The notes: generated from the letters alone by a model not told the origin. Shown: positions 1-13,795, numbered from the stretch's first letter. The stretch: 64,000 nucleotides of DNA from Trichobilharzia szidati (GCA_944472155.2 OX235279.1:142882920-142946919); one strand, 5' to 3'. Numbers and translations: made by a program.

Positions 1-205
1 TATACTTCCAGATGACGAGTCCCAAAGGGGATGAAATTTGCGTTGTCTCAGACTCCACTACTAGTCACCACTTAGCAAATAACTTTAAGTTAAGTCCTCA
101 GATATCGTTGAAGCATGCGCACAAGGAACCGACACGTAAGTAGAGGCCGAACACTTCGGTCCAGTCAACCAAGTGGAAAATTCAAATTGAATTAAATAAT
201 TTGAG
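1..205 (+). mobile_element. Family A (Sm-alpha-like) ribozyme repeat, cut by window edge
   Basis: The copy begins in the hammerhead region and continues to the 3' end of the unit (about 205). The core reads ATGACGA (C3 changed), with GAA kept. It lies in the intron downstream of homeobox exon 2. Confidence 0.65.
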
Positions 206-236
206 AATCATTCAGCTAGTTAGTTAGTTGGCTTAC

Positions 237-1041
237 CTGTGTCTTCTTCGTTTACTGGACTTGCTGTTGTTATCTTCATCGTCATCATCATCATTGTCAT
301 CAATATTTTCATTGTCATTCAAACTGACGAAATCATCTTCATTCACACACTGAGCTTGTACTTGCGTACTGTTGGATGGGGATAAATGATTTAGTGTATT
401 GTTAGACTTTTTGTATACAGTACTGACAGAATTTGTTTTCCTCGATTTATTTTTATATTCACGTATGCTGCTAGTACTACTGCTGCTAGTATTCGTAGTA
501 GTGGGACTCTTGCTACTTTTATGTTTATGAGTAGTAGTATTTGTTTTAATGTCAGTATTTGCTACTGAGTTAGTATTATTATTATTATTCCTGGAAATGA
601 TTGCGGCTCCAGGAAGTGGTACGCTTGTCTGGTTAACAAGATCATTCGTGGTGTTGTAATTAAAGGTAACTGGTGTGGAATATGAACTGACATTATTTTT
701 CCATGTACTTACACCACCGCCTCCTCCGCCTCCATTATCCGGGGAATAATCATATACTGGATTCCAGAATGAATTATCAAAAGTATAATTAAACTGCCTT
801 TTTAACTGTTGACTTTGTAGTAGGTTAAGGGAAGGAAAAAAGGAAGCCATAGAAGCTGATGATAGTGGTAATTGTGATGATGTTAAATTGTTTAAAGACT
901 GTTCGGCATTTAGCAATAACTGCCCAGTGGATCCTGTATTATGATTGTCATTGTAATGCAGTTTACAACTGTCAGGTATTGGTGTGATGTGTTGATCTAT
1001 AGCACTGAAAGAATCTTCAAGTTTAGGTTTGGTTAGTATTC
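237..1041 (-). CDS. Homeobox-type transcription factor, exon 2 (linker up to homeodomain start)
   Basis: This is the second coding exon, residues 281-548 of the reconstructed protein. The acceptor is TTTTAACAG|GA, with exon bases from 1041. Its first two bases complete the split Arg codon from exon 1, so phase 1 joins phase 1. The product is low-complexity: a run of seven Gly in the middle, Asn/Thr/Ser-rich stretches, then a strongly acidic Asp segment followed by SKRRRH. The exon ends CACAG|GTAAGC (donor GT at 236-235), leaving AG for the next codon, which would be Arg or Ser. RRRH followed by Arg fits the KRRHR(T) start of paired-class homeodomains such as Vsx/CHX10, goosecoid and relatives. 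The homeodomain exon should lie to the left of base 1. The ATG at 1087 upstream of the acceptor is probably intronic. Confidence in the exon is good, and in the subfamily low. Confidence 0.75.
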
Positions 1042-2087
1042 CTGTTAAAAGTGAAATAAAATATGTGGTAATCAAGTTTTTATACAACTATGGTGAAGAA
1101 AAAGAAACAACGGATAGATTATCTGTTCTCTTCTTCGTGGAAAATGATGTCTGAAGAACAGTACATTAATAAATCAATGCTGAAACTATTCACCTCTAAA
1201 CTAAGTTTAATTAGTGTTGAGGCTAACTAAGAAAGTCTTGGTTTAGCAGACTGCTGTTGATATAATGGGCGATGATTAACAGCAAAGTGAGAACTTCGGT
1301 CACCTGAGCTACTGGACCTTTCCGCTAACCAGGTCACTATTTCATTGCAATCACCTCTGTCAGGTGATTGGATGATACATAATTGTCCATATGTCATAAC
1401 TAGGCCTTCTGTTGCTAATTTCGGTCATGATGAATTGCAGGGAGAGGATCAAGTTGTTATTTGGTACACAATCAAAGCTTTCCGATAAAAGTAAAGAATA
1501 CACCATGTAAATGACTTCATTATATTTAGCTTTTTTGGCAAAACATTTATAGTGTGCTGCGCTCCTGGTATGACTGCACATAAGGTCCAGTATAAAAAAA
1601 ACATTAACTTATAAATCATATACGAACAGAATCATTTTAGTACAGAATACTCTTTAGCTACAGTGGTTGTAAAATTCATTTGAAGATGAAGACATTGTAA
1701 ATTGTACAGTTTTTGAAAGGCTCTTTCCACCACATGAACACGTATTACTGATACACTAAAGTGAATTGCAAAACATCTCCTTTCACAGAAAAGTTGATGC
1801 TCATAAACACCGGAATTAATGAATTTTGAAGCAGCTCATATCACAGCCGTGAGTAGTGAGCAACTGAAAATGGATACAGACTGAAGTTATTGAAGTAATC
1901 TTGTCTTTTCTCACTATCTCTAATTTACTAACAAGACTCGCATAGAAATAAAATATATGAGTATAGTTCAATGTAACAGATATATTTGGGTGTACTAAAC
2001 ATGGTCTGAAATGTAGACAAATCCATTGTTCACCTATAATGTATGATATAGAAGGTGGTTTCCAAAGTCTCTATATATGGAAACAGT

Positions 2088-2285
2088 CGCGTCGGTCGTT
2101 CAGCAACTGAACACTCATCAGCCACGCACGTGGTTCAGGGTTTAATCCCCTTCCGACTCACTCCTAGACCTTGTTAAGCCGGTAGTAAACTCAACAAAGA
2201 GGAAAAGTTAGGCGTGAGGCTAGAAAACCCACCTCGTAAAAATAAGAAGCCCTATGTTCCACTCGGAAAGCAAAAAAATAAAGTA
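2088..2285 (+). mobile_element. Family C tRNA-derived SINE with RTE-like tail
   Basis: The head has a degenerate tRNA-like promoter. The body ends gaagccctatgttccactcgga, the same tail as the RTE copies (for example 54928-54950). Confidence 0.6.
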
Positions 2286-2837
2286 GTGATAATAAATGAA
2301 TAAATAAATAAAGCAAACTTTAAAGATAACAGGTCAAAGGAAACTATCAGTTTAGTTATGTCGTTAATTTTCTATCAGTCTAGATTATGATTTTATTAAA
2401 TTTCAGATTAGTAGTAAACAAGAGAAGGATTGAGCCTTTGAAAGAGTATCAAGTTTACTTCACAAATGTGATCTGTCACAGAATTAGGAATAACCATGTC
2501 TTACTGACAATTATTAACGAACTCGCAAACTTGAGCTACTTAGATTTTTGATATACTCGTTCACAAAACTATCTAAATAATGAGTTCAGCACAACAGAGT
2601 ACCAGTTACAGTTAAATAACCCAACAGTAAACACGTGCAACCCATATCTACTTTTCTTAGTATTGCGGATGTTCTCGAAACCATCCAAAATGTGCAATGT
2701 TACGAAAATGTGGTATCTGGTAGGTTATGCCACCATGCATAACCAAATGCTGATAAATAAGAGCTGATCTATTTTATGTTACTACTGCTCTGCACATCAA
2801 CCATAGGATTTTGTACTTTTTTCATATTTCATTCTTA

Positions 2838-3050
2838 GATCTGTAGTGGCTAAATGGTTTAGTGGACAATGGTTAGTGCTGCGTTCAAGTGAAATCCTTG
2901 TAAATCTAGATAACGAGTTCAGAAGCGGACGAAATATAAGTCCTGGATTCCACTGCTAGTCATTGGCTGCCATCAACTAAATAATACGTTTAAGTGATTT
3001 TTGAAATCTGTTCACACAGTTTTAAACCTTTGTTTTAATTAGAAAAAAAC
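2838..3050 (+). mobile_element. Family A ribozyme repeat, diverged
   Basis: Recognised by cctggattccactgctagtca (near 2940-2960), the block after the hammerhead in all family A copies, and by a degenerate tRNA-like head upstream. The core is not conserved (TAACGA). Confidence 0.5.
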
Positions 3051-4487
3051 AACATGAAAGTATTTTGAAAACACCACCAGTTCACTTTAAAACAACTACG
3101 AAAACGGTGATTAGAATATCACCGGAAATTCGGTAAAAAAATAAACAGTAACAGCTTTGAGGACTTTCCAACTCATTATATGACTAGTGGTACTGATTTT
3201 CAGTAACAGACCCACTTGTGAAAATGTCATAGTGACAACAACGACTGACGCATGTTTATTGAACTCAGGGAGTGAGGGTGGACAACAGTTTTATTCACAG
3301 AGAAATTCGAGTGGTACACGAAATGAAGATTATTTACTAAGTCAAAAGAATAATAGTATTTATATCTTGTGCTCATCTTTTATTTAGATGAAAAAAGAAA
3401 GTTATCCGATTTTTATGGCTTGAAATACTTTGAAATTCCACTGGAAATCAGAAGGATTGTGGTTCAAATAAAATTACGGCTAAGTTGTAACAATAGTCAC
3501 ATTGTAGTGACTGATAGAGATACAGTGGCTTAGCAAAATACAAGAGGCGTATTGCTTTGTAGGCATTATAGTTTTATCTGACTACTGGAAGTTAGTGGCA
3601 GTCATATGAAAATCTATAGACAGTCGCTTTTTCTTCTGAACACATTTAGACGCGATTATAGATTTAGAGAACAGAAAAAAGTGAGCTAATGACGTTAGTT
3701 ACACAATATGGAAAGAAGCCAACTATTAGTATTAAGTTTGGGGAAGATTTGAGTTGGCTGGAAAATGACTTACAACAAAATCTTATTTGCTCAACTAATA
3801 AATGCAGAGACAGAATTGCTCAGTAATATACCACAAAACACTTAGATATTAATTGCGACCGAGTAACTGAGTTGAGATCAGTGGAGTAAAAAAAATTATG
3901 TGTCTGTAATCATGTAATGAAACACACAATTATGTAATGCATCTAGTAACTGTTTGCAAGGTAAGGTGAGACTCACCATGGTTTCCCTCTGTGCACAAAA
4001 GTTGGGTTGAGATCGCTTTGTAGTAATCGACTCAACGAGACGAATTGAAGCAGGATTACTTTGTCTATTGACAAAGGCACCAGTTAAGGACTGGGAATCT
4101 TTAAGTCAGAAAATCTGGATTGATGGATGTTCAACAGTTGTTGACACCAGTAATCTGGTTGTGTTCTTAGCCTTATATTAACCTGGCATCATTTACTGTT
4201 AGTGAGAATTTTATTTGTTTAGAAAATCTACAATTTGTTCAGATGTAACTCATAATGTCCAGTCACATAAATCGCAATTCGTTACTCTATATGATTTGAG
4301 CTATAACCACACCATTTCCGATGAAATCTTATGATGAAAAGTAGATGAAGTAGAGACCATTGCCAACTACTTTTAACCGATCACAGTCAAAACAAAATGT
4401 AGCCTTATGTAAAATGGTTAAGTTCACTTATCATGCATAGCTGTTAGTCAGAAGTGAAACGTTAGAACTTTTTCAATGAACATAGTA

Positions 4488-5800
4488 ATAATAGCTTTAT
4501 TCCGAACAGTATTTTGGGTACAGTTATGAAATTTTCAGCATGTAGTGCAATATTGCATCTAAATTTCTCCTCACAGGAGTAATAATTACTACTGGGGATT
4601 TACACTGACAATATTGTTCAACTAAGAACATGAATACAAGATTAAATTAAGTGAAAACATTAACTACGATATTTAAATGGAAGAAAAGAAAAAAGGGCCG
4701 TTTACTTAGTGTGTTTCACAGTAAGTTGGTAATATTCTGACTTATACCTTTCTCATCACATAAAATATATGCCAAATAAGGTATTGTAGAGTTTTAATAC
4801 TTATTTGTTGGAGCATACAGCCTTCAACAGTTGCTTCTATTTCTACTTGATAAGATTCGAGGGGAGAAGTGTGTATAAAGAAGATGTTTAGTGTCAGACT
4901 GGATAATATTCGCTAATTTCTTGCAGGAGTTAATGTGTCTATCTGCAACAGTATTAACGAGTTGGTTTAGTTTCACCCCACTTGGCCTACTGACAATTTT
5001 CAGTGCCCTTCTTAGTGTAACACAGTTTTTCTTAAGTAGCCCAGAAAAGATTAAGGGGTAGTTATAGAAAAGTATAGATAGAATACAAGAATTAACAAAC
5101 TTAGAAAGTAAACACGGATTGATATAACATCGTCTTAACTTTCTCACTTAGAACGTTAAACAAAATATCATACTGAAAACGTGGGAACATCAGAGGAAAT
5201 ACATAGTTCAAAGTATCTAACCTTCGATTTAGTTTCAACCTCTATACCATGTATGATCGTGAAACCATGAGGACCAACCAGTTCATGTAAGTTGCGCTTG
5301 CGTCTTAAGGTGACATTTGGAGGGATTAATCTTTAGACCAGTTGGAAAGGACCACTGATTAAATTCTAACAAAATTTATTCATATTTTGGGATAGTCTGA
5401 CCGGGAGGTAACAGACATCGAAACAGTCAGATCATAGGCATACTTAACAAAATTGGCTTCGTCAGAATGCGGCAAGTCATGTGAGAAGAAAGAGGACAGG
5501 AGAGGAGAAAGAACAGCACCTTGAGGAAGTGAAGTGGTGGAAGACCTCACATTGTAAACAGTGTAGTGCTTCCTGTCAGAAAAATCGGAATACAACCATT
5601 TACTAGTCCAGCACTCTGTTTGTGTTGCAGCAAGCTTGTTTGACACAAAAGAGGCCTAGGTACTGAGTCAAAGGCAGATGTGCACCCTAGGAAGACACAC
5701 AGAATCTATTTGGCACCTCTGTCTAAATTGGAGACAATATTATGATATAAGACGACGGTGGCGTCTAAAGTGCACCCACATTTTGAGGTTGACAAGGAAG
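4488..5800 (-). mobile_element. CR1/jockey-like LINE, 5'-truncated and frameshifted
   Basis: Minus strand. An RT segment at about 5800-5380 contains the FLG.TSAFDSVP block and PQGAVLSPLL, then NFVKYAYDL where YADD is expected (mutated). After a gap, the RT tail (5147-4824) has LVN..ADRHINSC. The 3' end has AATAAA-like sequence and a short TTA-rich tail at 4488. Several stops show it is dead. Confidence 0.7.
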
Positions 5801-5805
5801 TAATA

Positions 5806-6005
5806 GGTTATAGGGTTTCATGATGCTCTGACATCGGTTAGGGGACCATTGGAATACCTGGAAGTACTCGACAGCTGTTTCGTCCTAGTTTCGGACTCCT
5901 CATAGTACACACACACTGGGGTTCGAACCCAGGACCTCTAGGTTACAGGGCAACCTCATAGACCGTTAAGCTACTGGCACCCGGTCAAATGAGCCATGAA
6001 TTCTA
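5806..6005 (-). mobile_element. Family B ribozyme repeat, minus strand
   Basis: A 3'-part copy with tRNA-like B box (minus GGTTCGAACCC near 5928-5938) and hammerhead at 5864-5908, whose core is ATGAGGA with C3 lost. It sits at the 5' end of the CR1-like LINE remnant. Confidence 0.65.
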
Positions 6006-6934
6006 ACTTCAACACTTGAACAAAAAATAATTCTGAAAAGTGATGTCATGAAGATTACTGAGTGCATTTCTCCTACTACTGAGAATTTTAAATAGATCTG
6101 AATCTCGCCAAATAAATCAACCTCCAAATATTCTACCAGGATGAAAAACTATACCAGAATGAAAAAGTGAATTATCACTCAACTGCTGGAATTACGTCCT
6201 TCAATGTAATTCTAGTCACACTTCCAAGCAGGTCTAAGAGAAATATCATAGAGACTTACCAATGTTAGATTTCATAACTTAAGTTGTAGTGCATGTAGCT
6301 GAAGTATCTGAGGCGCATATACCACCAGAAGATCCGTTTTAGTGCGCATCTTCGTATGAGTCTCCATTTACTGAGCTATAAATATTCGCAGCTGTTTCAG
6401 ATGTCATCATAAATTATGCACTATTATGAATTCATGAGTATTACTTTTATCTGTGGTCTTTGGCTTTTAACGGAAGTTATTGTATTATAATAGCTTTGGT
6501 TATGGTCTCGCATTCAGTTAATCTTGAAGTTCTATCTGAACCCCAAGAAAAAGATACATCAACTCATGATTATTTTGCTTTACGCATTAAGTTTTCTTAA
6601 TAAATTTGATATAAATAAATAGAACTACATTTATATAATTAAACAGCATCAATGAAATTAATTCACTGTTTCTCATAGGCTGGAAACTAATAAAAATCAT
6701 TAAAAAGATGAAGTTATACGCCTTAAACTTAATGAAGGCCTTCTATGAAAAGCTCTAGAACCAGGGTCTGTTAACTTGCAACTAACATAAGGGGTTGAAA
6801 AGTCGATTGTCCCAGATTAGAATTTTTGGATGATCATCGTTTACGCCTAGATTTCATTTGACTGCCAGAAACTAGGATAGAACAGACATCAGTCAACCCC
6901 AGTTTCCAGTGGTTTGCAAGTCTTCTTCACTTAG

Positions 6935-7390
6935 CATAAAAAAACACTCAGATTTTCAATAACAATGTTAAGTCAGTCACTTCTTCTATATGCGTCATAA
7001 ACCTGACCAGCGAATCAAGAAAAGCGTTTTTGACAGACGACGGAAGACTTTTATCAACAGCTGCCTTTGCTCTATTTTTAAGATCAAATGATCAGAAAAG
7101 ATTAGCAACAAGGAACTCTGGGAACAAACGAACCAAGAACCTATTGCTCAAAAAATATGCCGAAGAAAACCGAGTTGGATTTAGCATACGCTGAGGAGAC
7201 TATCGGATGAGATCTCGCGCCATATCATCACTCTAGCGGGACCCGAATGGACAACGACGACCTGGACATCCGAGTGTGATCTGGGGGAACATACGAATAG
7301 GAGATGAGGACCTATGGGCAGCCAAGGAGTGGGACTTCAGAGAACAGCACACAATGGAGATGTGCTGCTGAAGCCACATCTTCCGTTCAG
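6935..7390 (+). mobile_element. RTE (SR2-like) 3' fragment
   Basis: The plus strand encodes in broken frames the RTE C-terminus (TFINSCL.SIL..R, then W.WIGHTLRR-like), ending gctgaagccacatcttccgtt. Intronic. Confidence 0.6.
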
Positions 7391-8477
7391 AACTCACTTT
7401 TCCAGTGTTTCCCTAACTAATGTCATTTCACGACCTGACCTGAAAATTATCTGTGATCGAATATATATTCCGATTAAACACCACTATCAATCAGTGTTAT
7501 TTAGTTTCCTATTATAAACTGTGAATATGATGCTTTATATGAATAACTTACCGCATATTTTAAAAGCAGGGAACATCTGTCTCTCAACTTTTTAAAAATT
7601 AACACGAGAAGACTGTAGCTTACACTGAATAAACTTATTCATACAGTAAGATGGCAAACAGGTGGAGAGGTCAGCTATTACATAAATAATGAAACTAGCC
7701 CAAGCTCACACACAGACACAGAAAAGGGTACACGCATACAAACATTCACAGACACCATATCTGTTCCATGACCCTCTACTTTATACTTTGATTTACTTAG
7801 CTCGATTCAACTTAAAAAAATAAGATTAACTGTAATTTCAAGTGAGTTTGTTTTGTTTTTTTATACCCCTACTCTAACAAATTTTAATACGCTGTCGACA
7901 AAGTTAATTGAGCGTATCATTAGAAGTTAATCCAATCAGCTTTATTGAAATTATTAGTATTAAAACGATACATAGTAGAAAAAATGTCTATGGGTTAAGT
8001 CTTTACATACTAACTTGTCACAGTGGTTCGTTAACTTTTTTCTCTCTGTCTCCACGCTTTGTTTTGCTATTTTACTCGCCCAGATAATAATAATTGGAGA
8101 ATCAATTATGAAAAATGTCTTATAAGTTACGTAGATTTATTTATACCTATCTATGTTATGTTTGAACAATAAAACACTGATTGTACTGACAGAATTTCAG
8201 TCAGTCCACGTTTAAGTTGAAACTAATACTTCATTTGGCAGTTACATTTATGCACATAAGCTTAGAATTCTTTTACTCGGTTATAATTGACTATGGAGCT
8301 CTGTAGTTTTCCAGAATAAATTCCATAATTATTGCCCCCTAGTATGACAAATACATCCAATTAGAAAACCAAGCCAATAGTTTTGTCAGACTGACAGAAG
8401 TTCATTAACCAACGAGAAGTGCCAGTTGGTTTGAAACATTCTGCTTCTTCATTTGATGATAACTATCAAAAAGAAAT

Positions 8478-8736
8478 TGAAAAACAAATATTCAAGTGTT
8501 GGTTTGTAGGGATTTGATTGGTTACAGGATTTTATGATGAGCTGACATTGGTTAGAGAACCACTGGAAAACCTGTGAGTATTGGACAGCTGTTTCGTCCT
8601 AGTTTGAAACTCTTCCGCAGTACGCACCCACCGGGATTCGAACCAAACTAGGACGAAACAGCTGTCCAGTACTCCCAGGTTTTCCAATGGTTCTCTCACT
8701 AATGTCAGCTCATGATGAAATCCTGAAAAACAAATA
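8478..8736. mobile_element. Family B ribozyme repeat, short inverted pair
   Basis: The duplication tgaaaaacaaata occurs at 8478-8490 and 8724-8736. The left half is minus strand and includes a damaged hammerhead (core CGGAAGA). The right half is plus strand from 8643, beginning inside stem II of the hammerhead, so only its 3' half remains. Confidence 0.75.
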
Positions 8737-9177
8737 ATTGAACGGTGTTTATTACTGCCGTGGTTCAGTAATGTATATCGCAACGCCTAGGCATCCGAAG
8801 CGGTGCGTGGTAGATGGGAGTCTAAGATGCAGGTCTGAAACCGTATCAATTTTTAGTCACTTTTCAATGAAAATAGTTCGGAAATGTGTTTAAAAAACCT
8901 CCGAATTATTAAAACGCTGGGGCATTAGTTATTCAGAGGCTGCTGGTTAGAATACTTATGAGAACAAAATCTGTGCAGATACTGTTCATCTCTACGCCTA
9001 ATCACAGTGTCCGTGGGATGACTAAGAGTATTAGGATTTTTTTATTAGAATTTACAGGTCTTTTACTATGAAATATCTTAAAAAGATGGTTTTGATGGAG
9101 ATTGAATTTCAACAGGTGTGATTTTCAACTCCAGAAGACATTTAATATCCATGAAAGTTTCGACATTATTTGATCTC

Positions 9178-9450
9178 GAGTTGACATAAGTTGACGAACC
9201 ATTGGAAAACCTGGGAATACTGGGCAGCTGTTTCACTGATAGCTTAGGACTCTTTATCAGTACCCGCCCACTTGCCCACAAACTGGCCTTGTGATCAGGA
9301 GGTTCTAGGTTCTAACCCCAGTAAGTGCATACTATTGAAGAGTCCCGAACTAGAGTGAAACAGCTGTTCAGTACTCCTGCGTTTTCCAGTGGTTCTCTAA
9401 CTGATATCAACTAGTGATGAAGCCTGCAGCCAATCAAATCTCTACAAACT
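9178..9450. mobile_element. Family B ribozyme repeat, inverted pair, diverged
   Basis: The minus-strand part is about 9190-9290 and the plus-strand part about 9290-9450, both recognisable by cagctgtt and ccattgg/ttctctaactga blocks. Both hammerhead cores are altered (CTGATAAAGA-like and TTGAAGA). Target duplication not found. Confidence 0.6.
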
Positions 9451-10524
9451 AACACTTTGATACTATAACAGAAAGTCATTATAGGTTTTTTGATTGTACA
9501 TGAAAGTGAAATCTTAGCTGTGATAAGGTTCGAAGTTACAGATTCCAAAGTACTGAAATAATAATTTGCAAGACTCAACTAACAGACAAACCACTGTCTG
9601 AAATCCTGCTGGTGAAACTCATGTCTTTAATTCCACTTTATGCAATCTACAAGGGAGATTTATTTCAGAAAAGCTAGCAAATAGGGAAAATCACCAGTCT
9701 GCATATTTTCTTCTCCTTAGAAAGTCAATAAATAAAAATAGGCCAATTTTAATTTCTGATTCACAATTAATTAATACATGATTGATGCAACCAATTTCAC
9801 CAGAGATGATCATATTTCCAAAAATTATTATTAGTTTGTTAGTTAGTTAGTTAGTCAGTCAGTTAAATAGATAGATAGGCTGGCATGCTAGTGAAGAGAT
9901 ATTTTAGTTTACGCATGTATAGGTGTATGGGTATGCATGTGTGAATGTGTATGCGTAACAGCGCGAAACTGAATGTATAAGAGAGAGCGTCTGGTCACTG
10001 TCTTCCCTTCTATGCCTTATAATCAAATCTCTAGAATATCTTGCAGACAAAAAGAAATCAGCAACAGGCAAAATGAACTAATTTAACATGTGGAAACAAT
10101 TGCACTGCTAATTTGTGTGTGCATGCATATGTGCATTTTCATGTGCGTGTATGTGCATGCGTGGGTGTGTGCGCGCGCGCTGAAGAAACTCGGCTTATAA
10201 ACAATTTGTAAATGTCAACATTAATTTAATATAATTGTTTTCATGATTAGCTGAAATGTTGTTGGCTTGTTTGTTTTTTTGTTTATTCAACTGAAGCATC
10301 AATGCTGTCTTTAGGCAATGAAAGAAATCTGAAAAGCCTAGAGCTGTCAGATGAATAGTTATTTTTCCTCCATCTGTCAGTAAGAGTCTGTTAGGCTCAA
10401 ATATTTATTTTTTTTGTCATTGAAAATAAACTATTTTAACACCTAAAAGACAATAGAGCATCGGGTTCTTTTTGTTGTTGTTGAGGAAAGTATATGCCGA
10501 TGTGCTGAAGTCATTTAAGGGACT

Positions 10525-11065
10525 TGATTGAAATTTTAGATTTTCCCGTCGATTGATTGGACCAAAGTGCTCGGCCTCACGTTGACATGTCGGTTTCTTG
10601 TGCAGATGCTTTGACGATGTCTGGCCATGTGATTAGAGGTTAACTGGGGGATGGTGAGTAGCAGTGGAATCCAGGATGCGTATGTCGTCCTACTTGGAAC
10701 TCGTCAGCTGGATGTACCTGCATCCCGCAGTGAGTGGTAATGTTCCCAGACATCGTCGAAGCATCTGCACAAGAAGTCGACATGTCTAGCTGACACCAAG
10801 CACTTCGGTCCAATCAATCGACGGGAAAATCTAAAATTGAATTATATAGTTAATGTGGCCTGTTGCACAAGCGATGGCTCTCGTGGCCCAAGTGGTCTAG
10901 TGCATAACGCTTTGGCGTTTGAAGCTATGGGTACTGGGTTCGAGTCTCGATGGGAACATCACCACTCAATGTGGAGTGCAGGTACATCCAGTGACGAGTC
11001 CAAAATAGGACGAAATGCGAATCCTGGATTCCAATGTTCGTCACCATTCACCAATTAACTTCTAA
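10525..11065. mobile_element. Family A ribozyme repeats, inverted plus tandem arrangement
   Basis: A minus-strand copy at about 10531-10735 (core CTGACGA, but GAA changed to GAC) is followed by a plus-strand 3' part (about 10745-10845) that runs directly into a plus-strand 5' part with a tRNA-like head (B box GGTTCGAGTCT near 10938) and a hammerhead lacking one core base (near 10990-11030). The 3'-to-5' junction is what a tandem or circular unit would give. Confidence 0.65.
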
Positions 11066-11869
11066 ATACTACTTCCTTGATAATATTTATCATTATAGCT
11101 TAGTTTGAATGTGAGTCAAACTTCATCTGAAAGCGATAAGTTAAACTATCTCAAAATCCAGGGATACTATATATCAGGCTATGCAAATTAAAGTCAAAAG
11201 TCAATCTAGCAAAGTGGTGTTAACTAACGTAGAAATCGTTCCTAAATACCTCAGAAAACTTCTTCTTGATAACTGTTCACTGGATACAAACAAATTATTA
11301 CAGCTGAATCTTCAGTAGGCAGGTAAACTTCGGAATAAAGTTTATCCTATTAACTTTCATCGAATGGTTATTTTCACTCAAGATTCATGAGATAAATTCA
11401 CAAGCTACATTTTAGTGTTTCTGACCAGTTTACATCATGCTTATGTTTTAAAAAGCTCAAAACTCTTGTTAGCATTTGACAGAGACAGAAAGAGGCAGCA
11501 GGTCTTCTGATATGCTTTAGTACCAGCACCTGACCACTTTACTCTTCATAATCCACCAGATATCGTGGTTAAGGGTTAAAATGAAGAGAAAAAAAACCGT
11601 CTCTTGATTATGTCACTTCGTTAGTATTAGAGATTAGTCATTCAAGAAATGAAACAGTTAGTAGACGCGTTTACACTTCACCTGATAATCTGTTAATGGC
11701 CGTCAAATAGAACTTGTTTTGTTGGTACGTAATGACAACGATATTGACAGACTAAGTTTATTAAACTTTAAACTTATTACCAGTTTAGTAAAAGTGATTT
11801 TCTATTAAAACTAATTATCCTTTAAAGTATCAGTATGGAATGAAAATACTCGTAGATGTGTATACTACT

Positions 11870-12100
11870 GATTGATTGGGGTGAGTAGTTCTCTACTACT
11901 TGTTTCAGTCAGTAGTGCTTACTAGCCAGGTCGAGGTGATCTAAACACTGTACAATCGTTTCGCCTGTTTGGCGCCCAGCTCATTACAGGTGTACCCAGG
12001 TTTTACTCAGCTCAGACAATCGAATCATCCCAAGCCCCTTGATCTCTGGCTAGTTACTTGGATGAACCGGTGACACCATTATGAATTTGATTTATGGAAT
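11870..12100. repeat. Unclassified dispersed repeat
   Basis: Shares blocks in order (gtttcgc..gtttgg.gc.cagct, then ctctggctag and ggtgacaccat) with 22305-22475, and more weakly with 55700-55835. Type unknown. Confidence 0.4.
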
Positions 12101-13014
12101 GCTTATAACCTGAAATAGTGTCTTCAGTACTGTTGAGTTCTTCGAACCCATTCTTATTTCCCATCGTCATCTGATGACAATAATTATTCAGTATGAATTT
12201 TTTTATTCAGGGTTTGGGGGTTTCTGTGGATTTCATAGAAATTATAGCACAGATGTTCCTGCTTGATGGTATTCAATTGTTCTCTAACTTATGCCGGTTG
12301 TGACGAAATCTATTGTGAAATTAATCATAATTATGATTAGGCCAAAGAATATAAATCGACTATTTTTCAGAATAATGCTTGGCTTGGCAATGATGCCATT
12401 TTCGTTATAGTTATCTGTGTGATTGGTGACTTATGACGTTGTGTAAAAGTTGCCATAAATATTATAATTCGAAGTCGAGTGACATAATAAACATTACCTG
12501 TTTTTGTTAAAAGTCAGATAAATGACTTATAATGTAGTTTTTCCATCAGTAAATCTTAAGACAAGCAAAACAAACGAATCTCCTGTCCAGTTTTATGAAT
12601 CGACCAAGATTATTTGTCGTGGCGGACAATAATAATTGTGCAGATAAGTATTAAGTGCCTGTTACTCACTCTCAACAGAACCTTCCGGTGAAGAATAACG
12701 ATCTGATTTTTCCTAGCTTTAGTTCATTTCTCATTATAGTGTTAGTAATTCTTCTCTAGGCATATACACTAATTCTTGTGCTTTATGCCTGGAAGGTCAC
12801 ACTTTCCCAGGATCTGAATATTCACTAAACGTCTCACTAAAGAGAAACTGATAAAGGTATTAGTTTTCATTGAATTCTATGTGGGAAAGTGATAGTAATT
12901 CGTTGGATATCGGGTGCAGTCTACAGCTTAAGGTGTTTCCTGACAGCCAACACTGATGCAAATGAAATTCGTGGTACCTTTGAAGACTAAATGATATGAA
13001 TTGCAACTGATTGT

Positions 13015-13225
13015 ATGCGTTGGTGGTTGAGGGGTAGAATACTCATCAACCATACCTATGGTCCGGGGGTCAGCTCCCTTCGAACGCACTCTTAGACCTC
13101 GCCTGTGAAAGAGGAAAGGTTGAGTGTGAGTCTATCAATCCTGCCTCGTTAAAAATAAAACACACTGCAACTGGAAAATCATAACTTAAGCCCGAAGTCC
13201 TATATTACATTCGGAACACGGAGTA
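13015..13225 (+). mobile_element. Family C tRNA-derived SINE with RTE-like tail
   Basis: The head at 13019-13085 starts cgttggtggttgaggggta and the tail at 13180-13215 is a diverged RTE-like end. Confidence 0.6.
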
Positions 13226-13559
13226 GAATTTTTAAAAATATTTACAGTAGGTTGTAGAGTCTAAAAAGAGTTCATGCCTTTTGTTCTCTGAAACCTTCAA
13301 TACTGCGTTATACTGTACCAGAAAACTCATAGTTTTAAGTTTTTAAGTTTCCTTTTTTCAGACACAAAAATAAACTTTTTTGAATGTTTTATCTTTCTAC
13401 ATAAAAGTCACTCTTCATTGTTTGAAGTAAAGAGTAATCGCAAATGTTCACTACTGTGTGTTCTTGTTTCTTATTCTCGTTTCTAAAATAACCTTAAATA
13501 GATTTTGTCAGTCTCTGGACGTTTTTAACCTTAGTCTGAAAATAATTCCAGTGAGACAG

Positions 13560-13795
13560 TTTCTTTTATTCCTTCACGTTCCCAGTGGAACATAGGGCTT
13601 CAAGCTAATGGCTTGAAGTTTCTGTAACAGTGTTTATTTTTACAGGATGGGGGTGCTATCCTCATGTACAACCTTTCCTCTTCACCAGCATTATTACTGG
13701 CTTAGCGAGGTAAAGGAGTGCGTCGGCCGAACCCCGGATCATGTGCATGGTCGGCGAGCGTCCTAACCGCTATGCCACCAACGCACAAGTGACAC
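13560..13795 (-). mobile_element. Family C tRNA-derived SINE with RTE-like tail
   Basis: Minus strand: head gtggcatagcggttaggacg near 13775, pol III B box near 13725-13735, tail gaagccctatgttccactgg near 13580-13600. Confidence 0.7.
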
